Below, piece by piece: positions 1 to 11,179 of a stretch of 64,000 bases of DNA; the first letter of the stretch is position 1, and each line of letters begins with the position of its first letter. The notes below the pieces were generated by a model, which saw nothing but the letters and a program-made list of their open reading frames with translations, was not told the DNA's origin and did not search any database. Location of the stretch: positions 8,993,000 through 9,056,999 of the forward strand of contig OV121096.1 in assembly GCA_921293015.1 (NCBI GenBank), written 5' to 3'. The stretch comes from Phorcus lineatus (taxonomy: Eukaryota; Mollusca; Gastropoda; Trochida; Trochidae). Made by a program: the position numbers and the translations under genes.

Positions 1-3000
1 TATACATACAACATACCTACACTGTAGTTATATATACCTGTACAGCCGGGTCTCCTCCTCCACCCAATAAATCTTTATCTTGTACAGTACCGCACGTTTG
101 TCTTTTCTCAATCTGCATGCACATTTTCAGCACCTATCTCAGTGTGTCAAGGTGTTGTTCTCTGTACATTTTCATAAGATCAATGGGAAGCAAGTTGGAG
201 TTGATGTGTGGAAGAGCACAGGTGAACGTGGTATTACATGTCATTTCAATCTAGATTCTCTCCTAACTTTCTTGTAGTTGATTTAGATGATCTTTGAATA
301 CTTAGATGTATTCAATAAAAATAAATTTGGATATCTGATAAAAAAAAATTGGATTGGAATGGTAAACAAAGATAATGATAAACTAAGTTTGAAATTTAGT
401 TATTTATGCATCAAAAGGGGAGGACATTCAGTTAATTTAATTGAGTTCAGCCATTCAACTTTTGGAATATCGTTTTGTGTTCACAAAAGGAACATGGCAT
501 GTAATACCATCGGCAATATATTTCATTGCACTGTACCATCGGCAATATATTTCATTGCACTGCCTACAGTGAACAAACACATTTACAGCAATTTCTGAAT
601 ACAAGTTCCATCTGTTTAAAAATGAATCAAGTACCTTCACGATCAAATTAAAAAAAAGGAGGAAATGTAATAACATGATAAATGTAATGGGTTTGGTCTC
701 GTTGCCAAAAAGTTCGTTTTGTCAAGAGATTTTTTAAAATTCATTGAAAAGTGTCTATACTCTAAATATTTTTTTTCGCTTTCTTAATGTCATTCCTATT
801 ATACGAGACTAATTTAAAAACTAAACAGAGATATCTTAATTTTGTTATTTAACCACCTCCATATGTAATTCGCTGGAAAACAGTAAGATTTTTTCGTCGT
901 TTTAAAAAGAGGGCAAAGCAATTCACAAGTCATTCTAAAAATACGGTTTTTACGGTTGCAGTCAGTATTGATAACTCTTCCCCTCCACAATGTTTTCTAA
1001 AATTGTATGTTCGCAAGGTTTTATAAGACATTTTTGTGAAAGCTAAGGAGAATGAAGGCATTGAGAAACGTTTGAAATGTTTCAAGCAGTTCCAGTAACC
1101 GTCGAGATTAGAGTTCTGTAACCTGTGCGACGAGGACATATTGCCTACAAGAGAATGATGATTTTCAGTTTCATAAAACCTTTTTGCAAGTTCCAGGAAC
1201 CTTGTAAATATTGCTCAATTATTATATTGAAGGAAGATTTAAGTTGACTAAGCCTTCTAAAGGAGAATGTTGTCGCTCTTCAACCATAATCATGTCACTG
1301 CCTGGTATCAACCCTTTGAAATTCTTGTTGAAAGCATTATATGAATTGATCACAGTAAACGCATTTGATTAAGCATATTGTTTATAACATGTTCCTAAAA
1401 GATCATCTAAAATTGGTATAAGCCCACCATACAGATGTTTGAGAATTTTTTAACAATCTTTAAATGTTCTGCTTCTGAGCGCTTTTGGTCGATCTGTCAA
1501 CTCCTGATTATCTTTGTTGTCGTTCTCCGGTCTTTCCATTCGATTTAGTATCCACGCTTTCGAAAAATCTATATTGTAAGCAGATCACAGTACACGATCG
1601 TCTTCTGCAAACGTCTTCGCACAGAATAGGGGCTTGTGCCACTCAAAGTCGCTTTGGATGAGGAAAATAGTACTCGGGTACCTAAGCCGATATGTATATT
1701 CTAAACTATTTTCAGTGAAACAAGCCCCTGTGGTACAACCAGTCTCAATTATGTTTACGAGACAGTGTTCAGAGCCTGCACAGCAACAACTTCATACCAT
1801 TCATTTCTTCACCTACTTTCAAATACATAACGAAAAACCGTTCTTTGGATAATTTCTATGGTTGTTCTTGTGAACGTTATCAGGGCCTCTTGTAACTGTA
1901 AACGTAAGTGTCATGTTAAATAATGAGAGTAAAGGTTGCTTTGTGAAAGGAGGACCTAAACGAATTGGCCTCAATAGTTTCAAAAGTGATATACAAGAAC
2001 TGTGCTAAAACAGGAAAACGAGGCTCTCAAAATTGCATCATCAAACACTGATGCAAACCTGTTATTCTGTAAAGAGTGGTATAACCTAGGATTTGTCCTG
2101 GTCGATACAAATCCTTGGTTTAAAGAGCTTGTTTTAAGCTTTTCTAAAGCTTTTCTACAATGCATTTAATTAGTGATCACAAGAAGGTTAAGACACTTCA
2201 TGGATGTAGCTGTAAAACAATGCGTTAAAATTACCTTTACGTTCAGGCGCACATTGTTGTAATCGTACTCGCACACAAAAATCGCACGAAAACGTTTCCT
2301 ATAAGTCTTTAGCTTGTTGAGTGATAGTGCTGCAAGGGTACCAGTTAGTGACAATAGCGTGATCTTTTTTAGTGTCTTTTCTCGTTATATTTTTTTACAT
2401 TGATTTATTATATTTTGTTATGCAAGGTACTCTAAATGGAGTAGATTTTGCAAAGAACGTGAAGAAAGTTCTTGTGCCATGTTTCTTCAGCACCCAAGCT
2501 CTCTTTTCGTTTGGGCAACTCTGTCTTTGTCTTCAACTTATTGTTTACGTATACAGTCATTGCACCACGGAGACTCTTTCTATCTATTCATTAACTTTGA
2601 TGAACCTTTTGGGCATGCGTTTTCGCACACAATGTTTTCAACAAACAATATCATCATCATTAGACTTTATATCAGCGCAGAGACAATGACCCTTTTAAAC
2701 CTTCCCTCAACCTTGATGGTATTGTAAATGTCAGTAGGAAAAAACGGAACAACTTTAAAAATTATGGAACCATGGAAACCCTAACAGCTCTGTACTGTCT
2801 CTTGCTTTCTAATAGATAATTGGCAGTGCAGTTAGCAGGTTCTTATATTTCATGAGTATTTCATGAGTAATCTTGATAGTGCAACTTACAAAACGTATAT
2901 GGGAAGGTCTAAAACAATTTCAATTGGAGCAGCTGAAACCATGGTTTTGTAGTATTTACACCGTATACATATCTTGAGTTCATAGAAATGTAATGCTATG

Positions 3001-3540
3001 CTTTTTCAAGACGTTGATTGGATTTACATTGGATGATCGACTTAAACCAATAAAGGCTGTCTCTACTGCATATATTACACCTATTTCCATATCTCTTCTT
3101 TTCGTATGCATAGAGGTAAGTCAAGACAGTGATTGTTCTTTCTGCCATAAACGGTGATCCTTTTACTCAAGAAACTGGTTGGTGCTCAAAGGTGTTTGTA
3201 ATCTTCCATGAGTAGGTAACACTGCTAGATTGCAAGATTTTGAGAATAACGTACGGTATGTTTCTGGCTCCGTTAAATCGTTTGGACATGACTGTTTGTA
3301 ACTATACACGAGCAGATGATGCTGGTAGTTTGCAACATAAAGATTTTCTGAATAACGAGGGCATGCTTCTTGCCCCGTCGAAGTGTTTGGACATATCTTC
3401 AGACACAGTCTTCAACTGAAGATTTTGACTTTCTTATTGACTACATGTCAAATCTAGAAAAAAAACTATGTGTAATCCCATATTGAAAAAACATATCCTG
3501 CCTCAGTGGAAGAGTATATACGAAAATATGTTTAATTAGA
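1..3540. other. Anonymous AT-rich DNA left of the Tc1 element
   Basis: No exon with a recognisable domain is visible on either strand. Because the STAC gene runs rightwards and its 5' exons are missing, this stretch is probably intron or upstream DNA of that gene. I looked for a Cys-rich C1 domain exon and did not find one. Two small duplications are present: a perfect 29-bp tandem pair at 505-562, and a degenerate pair of about 110 bp within 3190-3400, recognisable by repeated GATTTTCTGAATAACG-like and TTTGGACAT segments. Confidence 0.5.
505..562. repeat. Two perfect tandem copies of a 29-bp unit
   Basis: The unit beginning TACCATCGGCAATATATTTC occurs at 505-533 and again without change at 534-562, so this is a simple, recent tandem duplication in noncoding DNA. 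Confidence 0.9.
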
Positions 3541-3550
3541 CAATCTGGAC

Positions 3551-3651
3551 CTAGATTTTCGAAGCCCTCTTAGTGCTATGGTAGTCGTATGCCAATTTTA
3601 ATGTATGGTACTTACGACAATCTTACTGCTTAGCGAGTTTCGAAAATCTAG
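3551..3651. mobile_element. Small palindromic MITE-like element
   Basis: The left edge reads CTAGATTTTCGAAGC and the right edge reads, on the opposite strand, CTAGATTTTCGAAACTCGC. The interior has further complementary pieces around TCTTAGTGCTA and CTGCTTAGCGA. The ~100-bp length and near-palindrome fit a short non-autonomous DNA transposon. I could not define a target duplication. Confidence 0.55.
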
Positions 3652-4049
3652 TAATCTGAGTAAGTATTCTTCTAAATTTCTGAGTGATACAGTCAATTTC
3701 ATTGTCACCAAATTATGACAAGGTACAAAATTCTAAGTCCCGGTTTCAAACTCAAGAAATCAGTTTGCCTCATCTAATGAACAGCCGTCGTGCTATAAAG
3801 ACATTAACGGTAAAGAAATGCCTTAGATATCGGCTCACCGATGTGATTTGCTCTATTAATTACAGGTATGGCATTGCTAGGCGTTCCCTGTATCATACAA
3901 TTAGACATTCACGTGACAACAACTGCATTTGGAGTCTCTATGATTTTGATGTCTACTTTATATTGCACTTCGACATCCCTTTGCTCAATAAAATAATAGA
4001 AACATGATAAGGAACGAGAGTCGTTAATCCCTTGCAAACTGGAGTTTTA

Positions 4050-5452
4050 TATACTGTGCAACTTTTGATAAGGACACTAATGACCATTTTTATCAAAACG
4101 GGTTAATTTTTATTTACATATGAAAATATGAATTGACCAGTGTGGGTGAATTCATGACGTCGTAGTCGACATTTGACCACTGAATAATTATCAAGTGGAA
4201 TTGGAGTGTTAGAAAGAGGGGCGACACAACGCGAGGTTGGTGAACACGGTGTAGGTCACAGTGTCATCAGCAGGGCTTTGACTCGGTTCCAAACGATTGG
4301 CACTGCTGACAGACGACAATCTGGAGGTCGTGAACGATCACAAACGCCACGTGATAACCGGTGTTTTTCTACTGCAAGCTCTGCGACTCAACACCAGAAA
4401 TGCACTACGTGAAAAAATGATATTTAAAATCTTAATATCTATTAAAATACTTATTTACAAGACATTTACAAAGATTAAAATATTTATTTACAAAAATTTA
4501 AATATATTAAATATCATCTTTACAAGATATTTACAAGATTTTTAATATGCCACCAAGCTGAGATCTGATTTTCGTACCTTGGTAGGGTGTCAACATTTCC
4601 ACACAAACTTTGCATAAACGACTGCACGAAAACGGCTATGTGTTCGAATCCCCTTAACTCCTGCTCATCGTGATGCATGTCGAGAATGCTGAGCTTAGCA
4701 TGTCGATTGGACTGCTCACGACTGGAGGCCTGTGTTGTTCACGGATGAGTCTAAATTCTGTCTCGACTTTACTGATAGACGGACGAGAGTTTGGAGAAGA
4801 CAGAACAATGTTTGGTAGATGGTAACATTGCTGGATATAACAGGTATGGAGGAGATTCAGTCTCGGTATGGTTTGGAATCAGCTGGGATTGAAAGACTGA
4901 TCTGAATGTTCTTGAGAATGGCACCATGGGTGGTATTCGTTACAAGGATGAGATCTTGGATGTCAACGTCAAACCTTAGGCTTTACGCTTTATCGAGGAT
5001 AACTCCATCCTTATAGACGACAATGCCAGTCAACATCGAGCATTGTTGGTGGAACAGTACCTTCAAATTGAAACATTTAATGGGATGGAGTTGCCTGCTC
5101 TTGCACCGGATCTTAATCCAATAGAACATGAAAGAACATTTTCCAAAAACAGAAACTCAGAAGAGTACTCTTGGAGGAATAGAACTGTCACCAATAGCAG
5201 CAGATTCAACACTTCATTGGCTGCAAGAGAAGATTATGTCAAGATTTAGTGCGTGCAAGAGGCTCACATACACGCTATTAACTCGACAATCGTCGCTTTT
5301 GACCTTTTGTTATCTTCACTGGTGTCTACATTTTTGTAATGCCAGCAAACTTTTTCTCATCAGACGTATGAGATGTTCAAATCAGTCCTGGTAAAAAATG
5401 AACATGTTCTGAACACTAATTATATAGTCCTTAGCAAAAGTTGAACAGTATA
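4050..5452 (+). mobile_element. Degenerate Tc1/mariner transposon (pseudo-transposase)
   Basis: Terminal inverted repeats TATACTGTGCAACTTTTG (left) and TATACTGTTCAACTTTTG (right, reverse strand) start at TA dinucleotides, the Tc1/mariner target. Inside, broken frames on the plus strand carry recognisable Tc1 transposase pieces in order. They are an N-terminal helix-turn-helix-like stretch (from 4206), a catalytic-Asp segment FTDESKF (about 4740), DDNASQHRA (about 5017), and LAPDLNPIEH (about 5100), which holds the third acidic residue. Stops and frameshifts separate the pieces, so the element is not autonomous. It sits upstream of the first visible STAC exon, probably in an intron. Confidence 0.88.
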
Positions 5453-5821
5453 GCATCTACACTTGGAATATTATAATTACTTAGCATAATTACAATGCCC
5501 AATATGATGACCATGGACATGCACAAAATATACCTTAATTAATGTAGAAGCTATTTCGAATTCTCTAAGAACTGAGGGAATTGGGTTACGAACCTGAAAG
5601 GGATAGACCGAATGTTGGGACGCATTGAGTACTACTGATATCAACCTGTGTCTATTTGTAACGAAGAAACTGCAACCATTTTGGTAGCAACAGTTCAAAA
5701 CTTTCGCCATAAATTATCGAATGCTTAAGAATTGGAAGCATTGAAATATACAAATCATTTCAGTACTTTACGAACTGATAACGATTCAACTACAAATCCA
5801 TGACCTTTCAGCCTCTCACAG

Positions 5822-5961
5822 TCCAAAGACAAGACGGAAGAAACTAAATGCCCGGATGAAGAGTTTCTCCCTAGACACCCCCGATCCCCCTAAACAGTTG
5901 CTGGGAATTGATGAGTCAACGAAGAAGAAGAGCAGTTCTTTCACAAACACCTGCTTCGGGG
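5822..5961 (+). CDS. STAC-like: STAC-like exon: basic linker
   Basis: The acceptor is CTCTCACAG and the donor is G|GTAAAT. The frame is fixed by the downstream exons: 1 base finishes a codon, then 46 codons, then 1 base left over. It encodes a Lys/Ser-rich linker with ARMKSFSLDTPDPP and a KKKSSSFTNTC tail. The G left at the end joins CG of the next exon to make an Ala codon. The proposed exon is the first STAC exon in the window. Confidence 0.82.
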
Positions 5962-8900
5962 GTAAATATTTCTGCTAAAGGTGCTAATTCGATTTATAGT
6001 ATCTGTTAATGTTAAATCTGTATCCGCCTCAATATTCCCAGTTTCTGTCACTAGCTATTTCGAGCCTTGTTATCTTTTGACACGATTCTAGCTTTGACTG
6101 AAAGACCCTTATTGGGGATTGTTAGTATATATTAGAAAAATCATGCGCATCACGCAGGAAAGCTGGCACCGAAAATGTGACAATCGGGGGCTATGCTTTA
6201 TTAACATTTGACGGAGACTTGGGCAAGTTGTACCTCACGCTGGGAAATTATAATTGTCAATATATTCGATTATTTATATATAACATATATAACTTTATAA
6301 TCAGAATAAACGCAAACTTTCACCTTCGATATTTAGCAAAATACCCGCATGTTCAATACTATCCTAGATTTATCGATGAAATAACTCTTACACCTGAATT
6401 CTTAAAATAGCCATCGTATGATGGTCTTGGAAGGTGTTGATAGCCAATAGTGTCACACTATTTGATAATTTTTGCCAACCTATCTACAAAGATATTCATT
6501 ACCGTCCTGCTACATCAGCGTATTTGTCTCCGCCTAGCTCCATCATATACCCTGATATCCTTCGGCATAAAACGCTCGTATCGCTAAATATTACAAGCCA
6601 ATGAAATGACTCGCATTCAGCAATAGCGGCACAACCCGGATGTGAGTTCAAACAGATGTTAATGTAGGCTATACATAGCCATGAGTAACCAGCCGTAACG
6701 ATTCGAGCGTTTTTGGCCGAAGAGTCAGGGTATATGATGGAGCCAGGCGGAGACAAATACGCTGATGTAGCAGGATGATTCATTACATGAATCACAGAAT
6801 CTGCAGGGTCAAAGATACGTCAAGGTTACCATAATGGCAACCATTCATTTTCATCCTTGGGGTCACCTATCTAACGGTTGGTTTTTGAAGAAATTTCCTC
6901 AAGAGTGGGTTATCTCCCTTACCTGTTGCCGCCAGTAAACGTATCAAACGCCTCTGTTGCAGCGCCAACCAGCCCCGTTGACGTCATGACAAGTAGTTCC
7001 TCATATCGCCGCAAGATGGCGTTTGCTCTCAGGTCGAGCTCTCTCGAGATAGAAGGAAGAGAGAAACACAGAAGTCATACACCATCGCCTCTTCAGTCTC
7101 CGGTTTGTGAACATTTCGTTTTTACTCAATAAATGAACACATGTAGAGTGGAGGGACACAGGGTATGCTGTTGGGGTCAAATATGTCAATACCTAAACGG
7201 TGTTATTTCATGGAGAAGTAGTGGTTGTTTAAGAAAATTAACATCTCAATGCTTATCATTTCAATAAAGTGATAACCGGACAATAACGCGTGCCGATGAC
7301 TCAAACGTAACTTTGAAATTTATTTACAGAAGACAAAACGACAAAAATAGGTCGTTAGTGATATAGGTAATTTAAGTAATATACATGTAAATGGGACGCC
7401 GAATTTCGACTTCTTAACATTTGTATGGCCGTCTTTTAGTTACAATTCGAATATGAGAAAATATAACAATTTTGGAGATTAAAACACAATTTTAGAAAGG
7501 AGAATTGAACTTAATTTATATCAAATTATATTTTGGCTCCTACTTAAGCCGTATATGAAGTTTAAGAGACATTTTCTGTGTCACTTAAACGCAGGTACGC
7601 TCTAAGGAAGGACGGCTAAAAGAATAAGACTAATGGTTTGATGTAATTCTGAAAGTGATTTTTAGCTGAAGATGTCAAATAACATAAAAAAAATTATTCA
7701 ACTGTAGACGCTTCGTCAAGCTTTTAAATAAAAAAAGCTTTGTCTTGAAACGATTAAATGATTTAGATTAATGGTTCAAGATTTCTTCTAACAGTCAGTG
7801 TGAGGCTGAAGATAAAGTCATGAAACGCTAGTTATATTTTAAGTTTTAAATTCTATAATTGAGCTGAAAAATTGTTTAATGTAGTTAGTTGTCCTGAAAT
7901 AATCTGATGTTTTAAAAGAAGAAGGGCTTCTTTTATAATTGTCATTCAAAGTAGTTATGTCATTGCAGTTCCGTTTGAAAACAGCATTTGAAATTACAAA
8001 TGAATGGTTGTCACTACAAAAGGTAGATAAAGTTAATATGTTAAGTGACTAAAACATTATAGATCCTAATAAGGAATTATGAGAACTAGAAAGGTTCCGT
8101 TTCAGTAGTCGCTAACCGCAAACGAGCATATATTTCAATTGTCAATACTTCACAACATTAATACTTCAATAGTTAGAGCTACACTGCAACAAAACAGTGT
8201 ACATACATATATATATTACGATGACGTTTCTAAGTAAAAGTTAGCTTCATTATCACATACATTATACTTTATTTTCCAGCTTTATACGATGTTTTATATC
8301 ATGGAATAGAACGCCGAAACCTTTCGGAGTAAAGCAAGATTTTCTGTATATTTTATTATTTCTTTAGTTAATTTTAGTATAAGGGAGTTCACCTTATGAA
8401 AGGGTACACATACACGCTGAAGCATCGTGTATTTTTTTAAAATGTTCTTATCCCAAAATGTTTATGTGTGCCACTCTTAAGCCTCTTCAAAAACCAGAAG
8501 TGTTTTGATGAGATTTATACGCATTCCAGAAGTCCAAGCGGAAGGAAACGGATATATACGTTGTGCTGTACAACTTTCGGGGCAAGGAAAAAGACGACAT
8601 GGATCTCAGGTAATACAATCTTAGAATTTTGACCAAGCATTTTTCAAAACGATGACACTGCAAATTATTGAAGGGGTAGTAGCACGTTTTTAAAAAAAAT
8701 TTCTTCAAATTTAGATGTCAAATAAGCGTTACTTTATGCCAAATGAATTATTTTGAGTTGGTTAAAACATCTCATTAATCAAACTGTTCATCAGTAGCAG
8801 TAAAGGAAATCATACTTAATCAAGCAAAAACCACATGCGGTCATTTGTATGTGAATATCCTTTATTCATTTGAGGTAGGGAAATGGATTTGCATATTGTA

Positions 8901-11179
8901 ACCAATAGTGGTACGTTCGTTTTAAAACTGCTTCTCTGAATTGAAAGTCATTGCCTTGCAATTGGATGTAGACCGGGTTCTACTTGCACAAATATCCAAG
9001 GTAACTTAGCGCATAAATTAAGCCTCAAAACGATGTTTAATAATGATACAAAATTTACCTCGCCACCTTGGTTCGCCCACTTCCAAACAAACAGTGGACG
9101 GACAAAAACCCTGTTGTTAAGGGCACTGTTTGTATGCCGAGGGATCAAATGAAGGGAATCTTGGGTACATTATGACAAAATCCGCTGAAGAATTTATTCA
9201 GTTCTCGATGGGTGTTACAGGGCTGGATGGAAGGTGAACCTCATCAACAGTTCAGATCCAGACTGGTGGAAGGTGAGATAGACTTTGTTACTTTATATCT
9301 CTCACTGATTTGCTCTGTTTCTCTCTCTGATCGTTCATTCAGTTATCAGTCTCTGAGTCTCTGTATTGCTCTCCGTATCTCTCTATCACTGATTCTCTTT
9401 ATACAGTTTCTCACTTCCTTTTACTCTTCCACACCAACTTTATCTTTCTTTGTTTGTGCATGAGTATCTGTCTGTATACGAGTCTCTGTCTGTATATGAG
9501 TCTCTATCTGTACATGAGTATCTGTCTGTTTCGATTCCAGTCTCTGTACACGAGTCTCTGTCTGTATATGAATCTCTGTCTGTATACGAGTCTCTGTCTA
9601 TACATGAGTATCTGTCTGTTTCGATTCCAGTCTCTGTACATGAGTCTCTGTCTGTATATGAGTCTCTGTCTGTACATGAGTATCTGTCTGTTTCGATTCT
9701 AGTCTCTGTACACGAGTCTCTGTCTGTATATGAATCTCTGTCTGTATACGAGTCTCTGTCTGTACATGAGTATCTGTCTGTTTCGATTCCAGTCTCTGTA
9801 CATGAGTCTCTGTCTGTATATGAGTCTCTGTCTGTATATGAGTCTCTGTCTGTATATGAGTCTCTGTCTGTATATGAGTCTCTGTCTGTACATGAGTCTC
9901 TGTCTGTATATGAGTCTCTGTCTGTACATGAGTCTGTCTGTACATGAGTCTCTGTCTGTATATGAATCTCTGTTTGCCTCGTATTCTGTCTATGTGTTTG
10001 AGTCTCTGTCTGTATATGAGTCTGTCTGTCTTCCAGTCTCTGTTTATATACGTCTCAGTTCATCTCTCTTTCAATATTACCGTCTCTTTTTGTCTCTCTG
10101 TCTCTCTTTCTTTGGCTCCGTCAACTGTCCTATATCTCTCTGTCTCTCTGTCTGTTTCTGTCATCTGTCTGTCTGTCTTGATTGATTTTACTTATGACTT
10201 CATATTCTTTCAATATTTGATACCTGGGAGCTGAACAACAATTTTCACATTGTGAACTTTATTTTGTGAACATATTTCTTTCTCTCACTGACTTCTCTCT
10301 CCATCTCGCCTATGTCCCCATCTATTTCTTGCGATGTGATGGACGAATCAGGCGCGATACAAGATTTTAAATGAACTCCTTACGATTGTTTATTTAATGT
10401 CGATATCACTTCTACCGTAGGGCCGTTGTAACGGCAAGATTGGCTACTTCCCGGCCACGTATGTACAGCGATTGATTCCCGGCCAGCGAGTCTTCCAAGT
10501 GACCCACACGATGAACCTCAGCGAGGGAGACAATGGCATGCGTCTCCACAAGGATCAGGTACGCACAAACGCGCACCCACACGTGCAACACCACATTAAA
10601 TGCAAAACTTACGATAGTGTTTAATATTTTGTCATACTGAACGCCTTAAAATTTATATCTTTAACCTTCACTTCCTGGGCCTCCTTTCACAAAGCGCTTA
10701 GGGTATCGTGAGTCCTTACAGCAATATTAGCATAATTTTAAAGAATGGGAGTTAAGGTTACCTTAGTAAATAAGCCCCTGGTTTAAAGATTAAGTTCCCA
10801 TTGACACTAACAGAATTTCAAATTTTGACTTGATACTTTTCAAATATAATTCTCGACAATGGCACTGCCCATAACTTGTCTGCATTTTTGTCGCAATAAT
10901 TTAAGGCCATAGTTAGACATATATATACACAATTAAAAAATTCATACATACTTTGAGGTTGAGGTTATTTAGTCCTGAGTCAACTATGTTAAACGGCATT
11001 AGAATCGGACGTAACTGATCACAAAATATCAGCCCTAGAATATCATGTTCTTCATTTTATCGCCTCCGTTCTTTTAGATCGTGGTTCAAATCGGCGAGGA
11101 AGTGAACGGAATGATCCACGTGCAGGCGCCCAACAAGAAACAAGCCATGTGTCCTCTCAAGTACCTGCAGGAAGTCTGA
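5822..11179 (+). CDS. STAC-like: STAC-family SH3 adaptor (3' six exons of the gene; 5' part off-window)
   Basis: Exons 5822-5961, 6963-7102, 8530-8609, 9221-9272, 10421-10558 and 11078-11179 join with matching phases into one open frame of 216 complete codons plus stop; the first base (5822) completes a codon begun upstream. The protein has a basic/Ser-rich linker including ARMKSFSLDTPDPP. A first SH3 domain follows, with YVVLYNF at its start, the DPDWWKG tryptophan pair and GKIGYFPATYVQRL. A shorter second SH3-like region starts at VFQVTH and ends LKYLQEV, right at the stop. This order (linker, SH3-1, SH3-2 to the C-terminus) is that of STAC proteins. Known STAC proteins are cytosolic adaptors that bind L-type voltage-gated calcium channels and support excitation-contraction coupling in muscle. 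The N-terminal C1 domain of the family is not in the window. The paralogue class cannot be assigned. Introns hold a minisatellite and MITEs. Confidence 0.9.
6503..6777. mobile_element. 275-bp MITE with ~80-bp inverted repeats and 9-bp target duplication
   Basis: The left end CGTCCTGCTACATCAGCG and the right end (reverse strand) CATCCTGCTACATCAGCG continue as matching sequence for about 80 bases with few changes. ATTCATTAC lies immediately outside both ends (6494-6502 and 6778-6786), a perfect 9-bp target duplication. Nine-bp duplications are typical of Mutator-like elements, so a MULE-derived MITE is the best guess. It lies in the STAC intron between 5961 and 6963. Confidence 0.9.
6963..7102 (+). 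CDS. STAC-like: STAC-like exon: Ser/Pro linker before SH3-1
   Basis: The acceptor is CTCTGTTGCAG and the donor is CCG|GTTTGT. Beginning with two bases of a split Ala codon and ending in phase 0, it fits both neighbours exactly. It encodes PTSPVDVM, a Ser run, YRRKMAFALRSSSLE and SHTPSPLQSP, a disordered linker. Splice-site choice is supported mainly by phase agreement, because linkers are poorly conserved. Confidence 0.7.
7147..7584. mobile_element. TTAA-type MITE, diverged copy (family of 43300-43737)
   Basis: From GAGGGACACAGGGTATGCTGTTGG to TTTTCTGTGTCACTTAA this aligns along its length with the copy at 43300-43737, including GTAGTGGTTGTTTAAGAAAAT. The right flank keeps TTAA; the left TTAA is lost. 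It lies in the intron between STAC exons 6963-7102 and 8530-8609. Confidence 0.75.
8530..8609 (+). CDS. STAC-like: STAC-like exon: start of SH3-1
   Basis: The acceptor is GCATTCCAG and the donor is CAG|GTAATA. It encodes KSKRKETD, then YVVLYNFRGKEKDDMDL. This is the ALYDY-like first strand and acidic RT loop of an SH3 domain. It ends two bases into an Arg codon that is completed by 9221. Confidence 0.9.
9221..9272 (+). CDS. STAC-like: STAC-like exon: middle of SH3-1
   Basis: This 52-base exon has acceptor GTGTTACAG and donor AAG|GTGAGA. It encodes AGWKVNLINSSDPDWWK, the n-Src region with the paired tryptophans that help form the ligand groove. Too short to show as a convincing open frame by itself, it is identified by phase and by SH3 homology. 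Confidence 0.9.
9450..9990. repeat. 18-bp minisatellite, unit like GTCTCTGTCTGTATATGA
   Basis: About 30 near-copies of an 18-bp pyrimidine-rich unit alternate TATATGA, TACATGA and TATACGA variants. A longer variant ending GTTTCGATTCCA recurs every few units as a higher-order repeat. Since 18 is a multiple of three, long open frames appear on both strands (hexapeptide VYESLS on plus), but these are artefacts. The array is in the intron between STAC exons 9221-9272 and 10421-10558. Imperfect CTCTGT-rich sequence flanks it out to about 10180. Confidence 0.92.
10421..10558 (+). CDS. STAC-like: STAC-like exon: end of SH3-1 and start of SH3-2
   Basis: The acceptor is TACCGTAG, the donor is CAG|GTACGC and both ends are phase 0 (46 codons). 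GKIGYFPATYVQRL is the closing strand and 3-10 helix of SH3-1. VFQVTHTMNLSEGDNGMRL begins the second SH3-like fold; the short gap between the two is typical of STAC proteins. Confidence 0.93.
10671..10785. mobile_element. Possible degraded palindromic MITE
   Basis: GGGCCTCCTTTCACAAAGCGCTTAG at the left, and on the reverse strand CAGGGGCTTATTTACTAAGG at the right, form a weak inverted pair. The composition resembles the 3551-3651 element and a fragment around 28003-28085. The boundaries are uncertain. Confidence 0.35.
11078..11179 (+). CDS. STAC-like: STAC-like terminal exon
   Basis: The acceptor is CGTTCTTTTAG, phase 0; there are 33 codons and TGA at 11177-11179. It encodes IVVQIGEEVNGMIHV followed by CPLKYLQEV at the C-terminus, completing SH3-2. 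STAC proteins characteristically end directly after this domain, so the stop position agrees with the family. Confidence 0.93.
   Translation: MVVQIGEEVNGMIHVQAPNKKQAMCPLKYLQEV

Noticed and set aside
9450..10185. Long overlapping open frames on both strands coding VYESLS-type repeats
   Set aside because: They are produced by an 18-bp minisatellite in a STAC intron; all frames stay open because the period is divisible by three.
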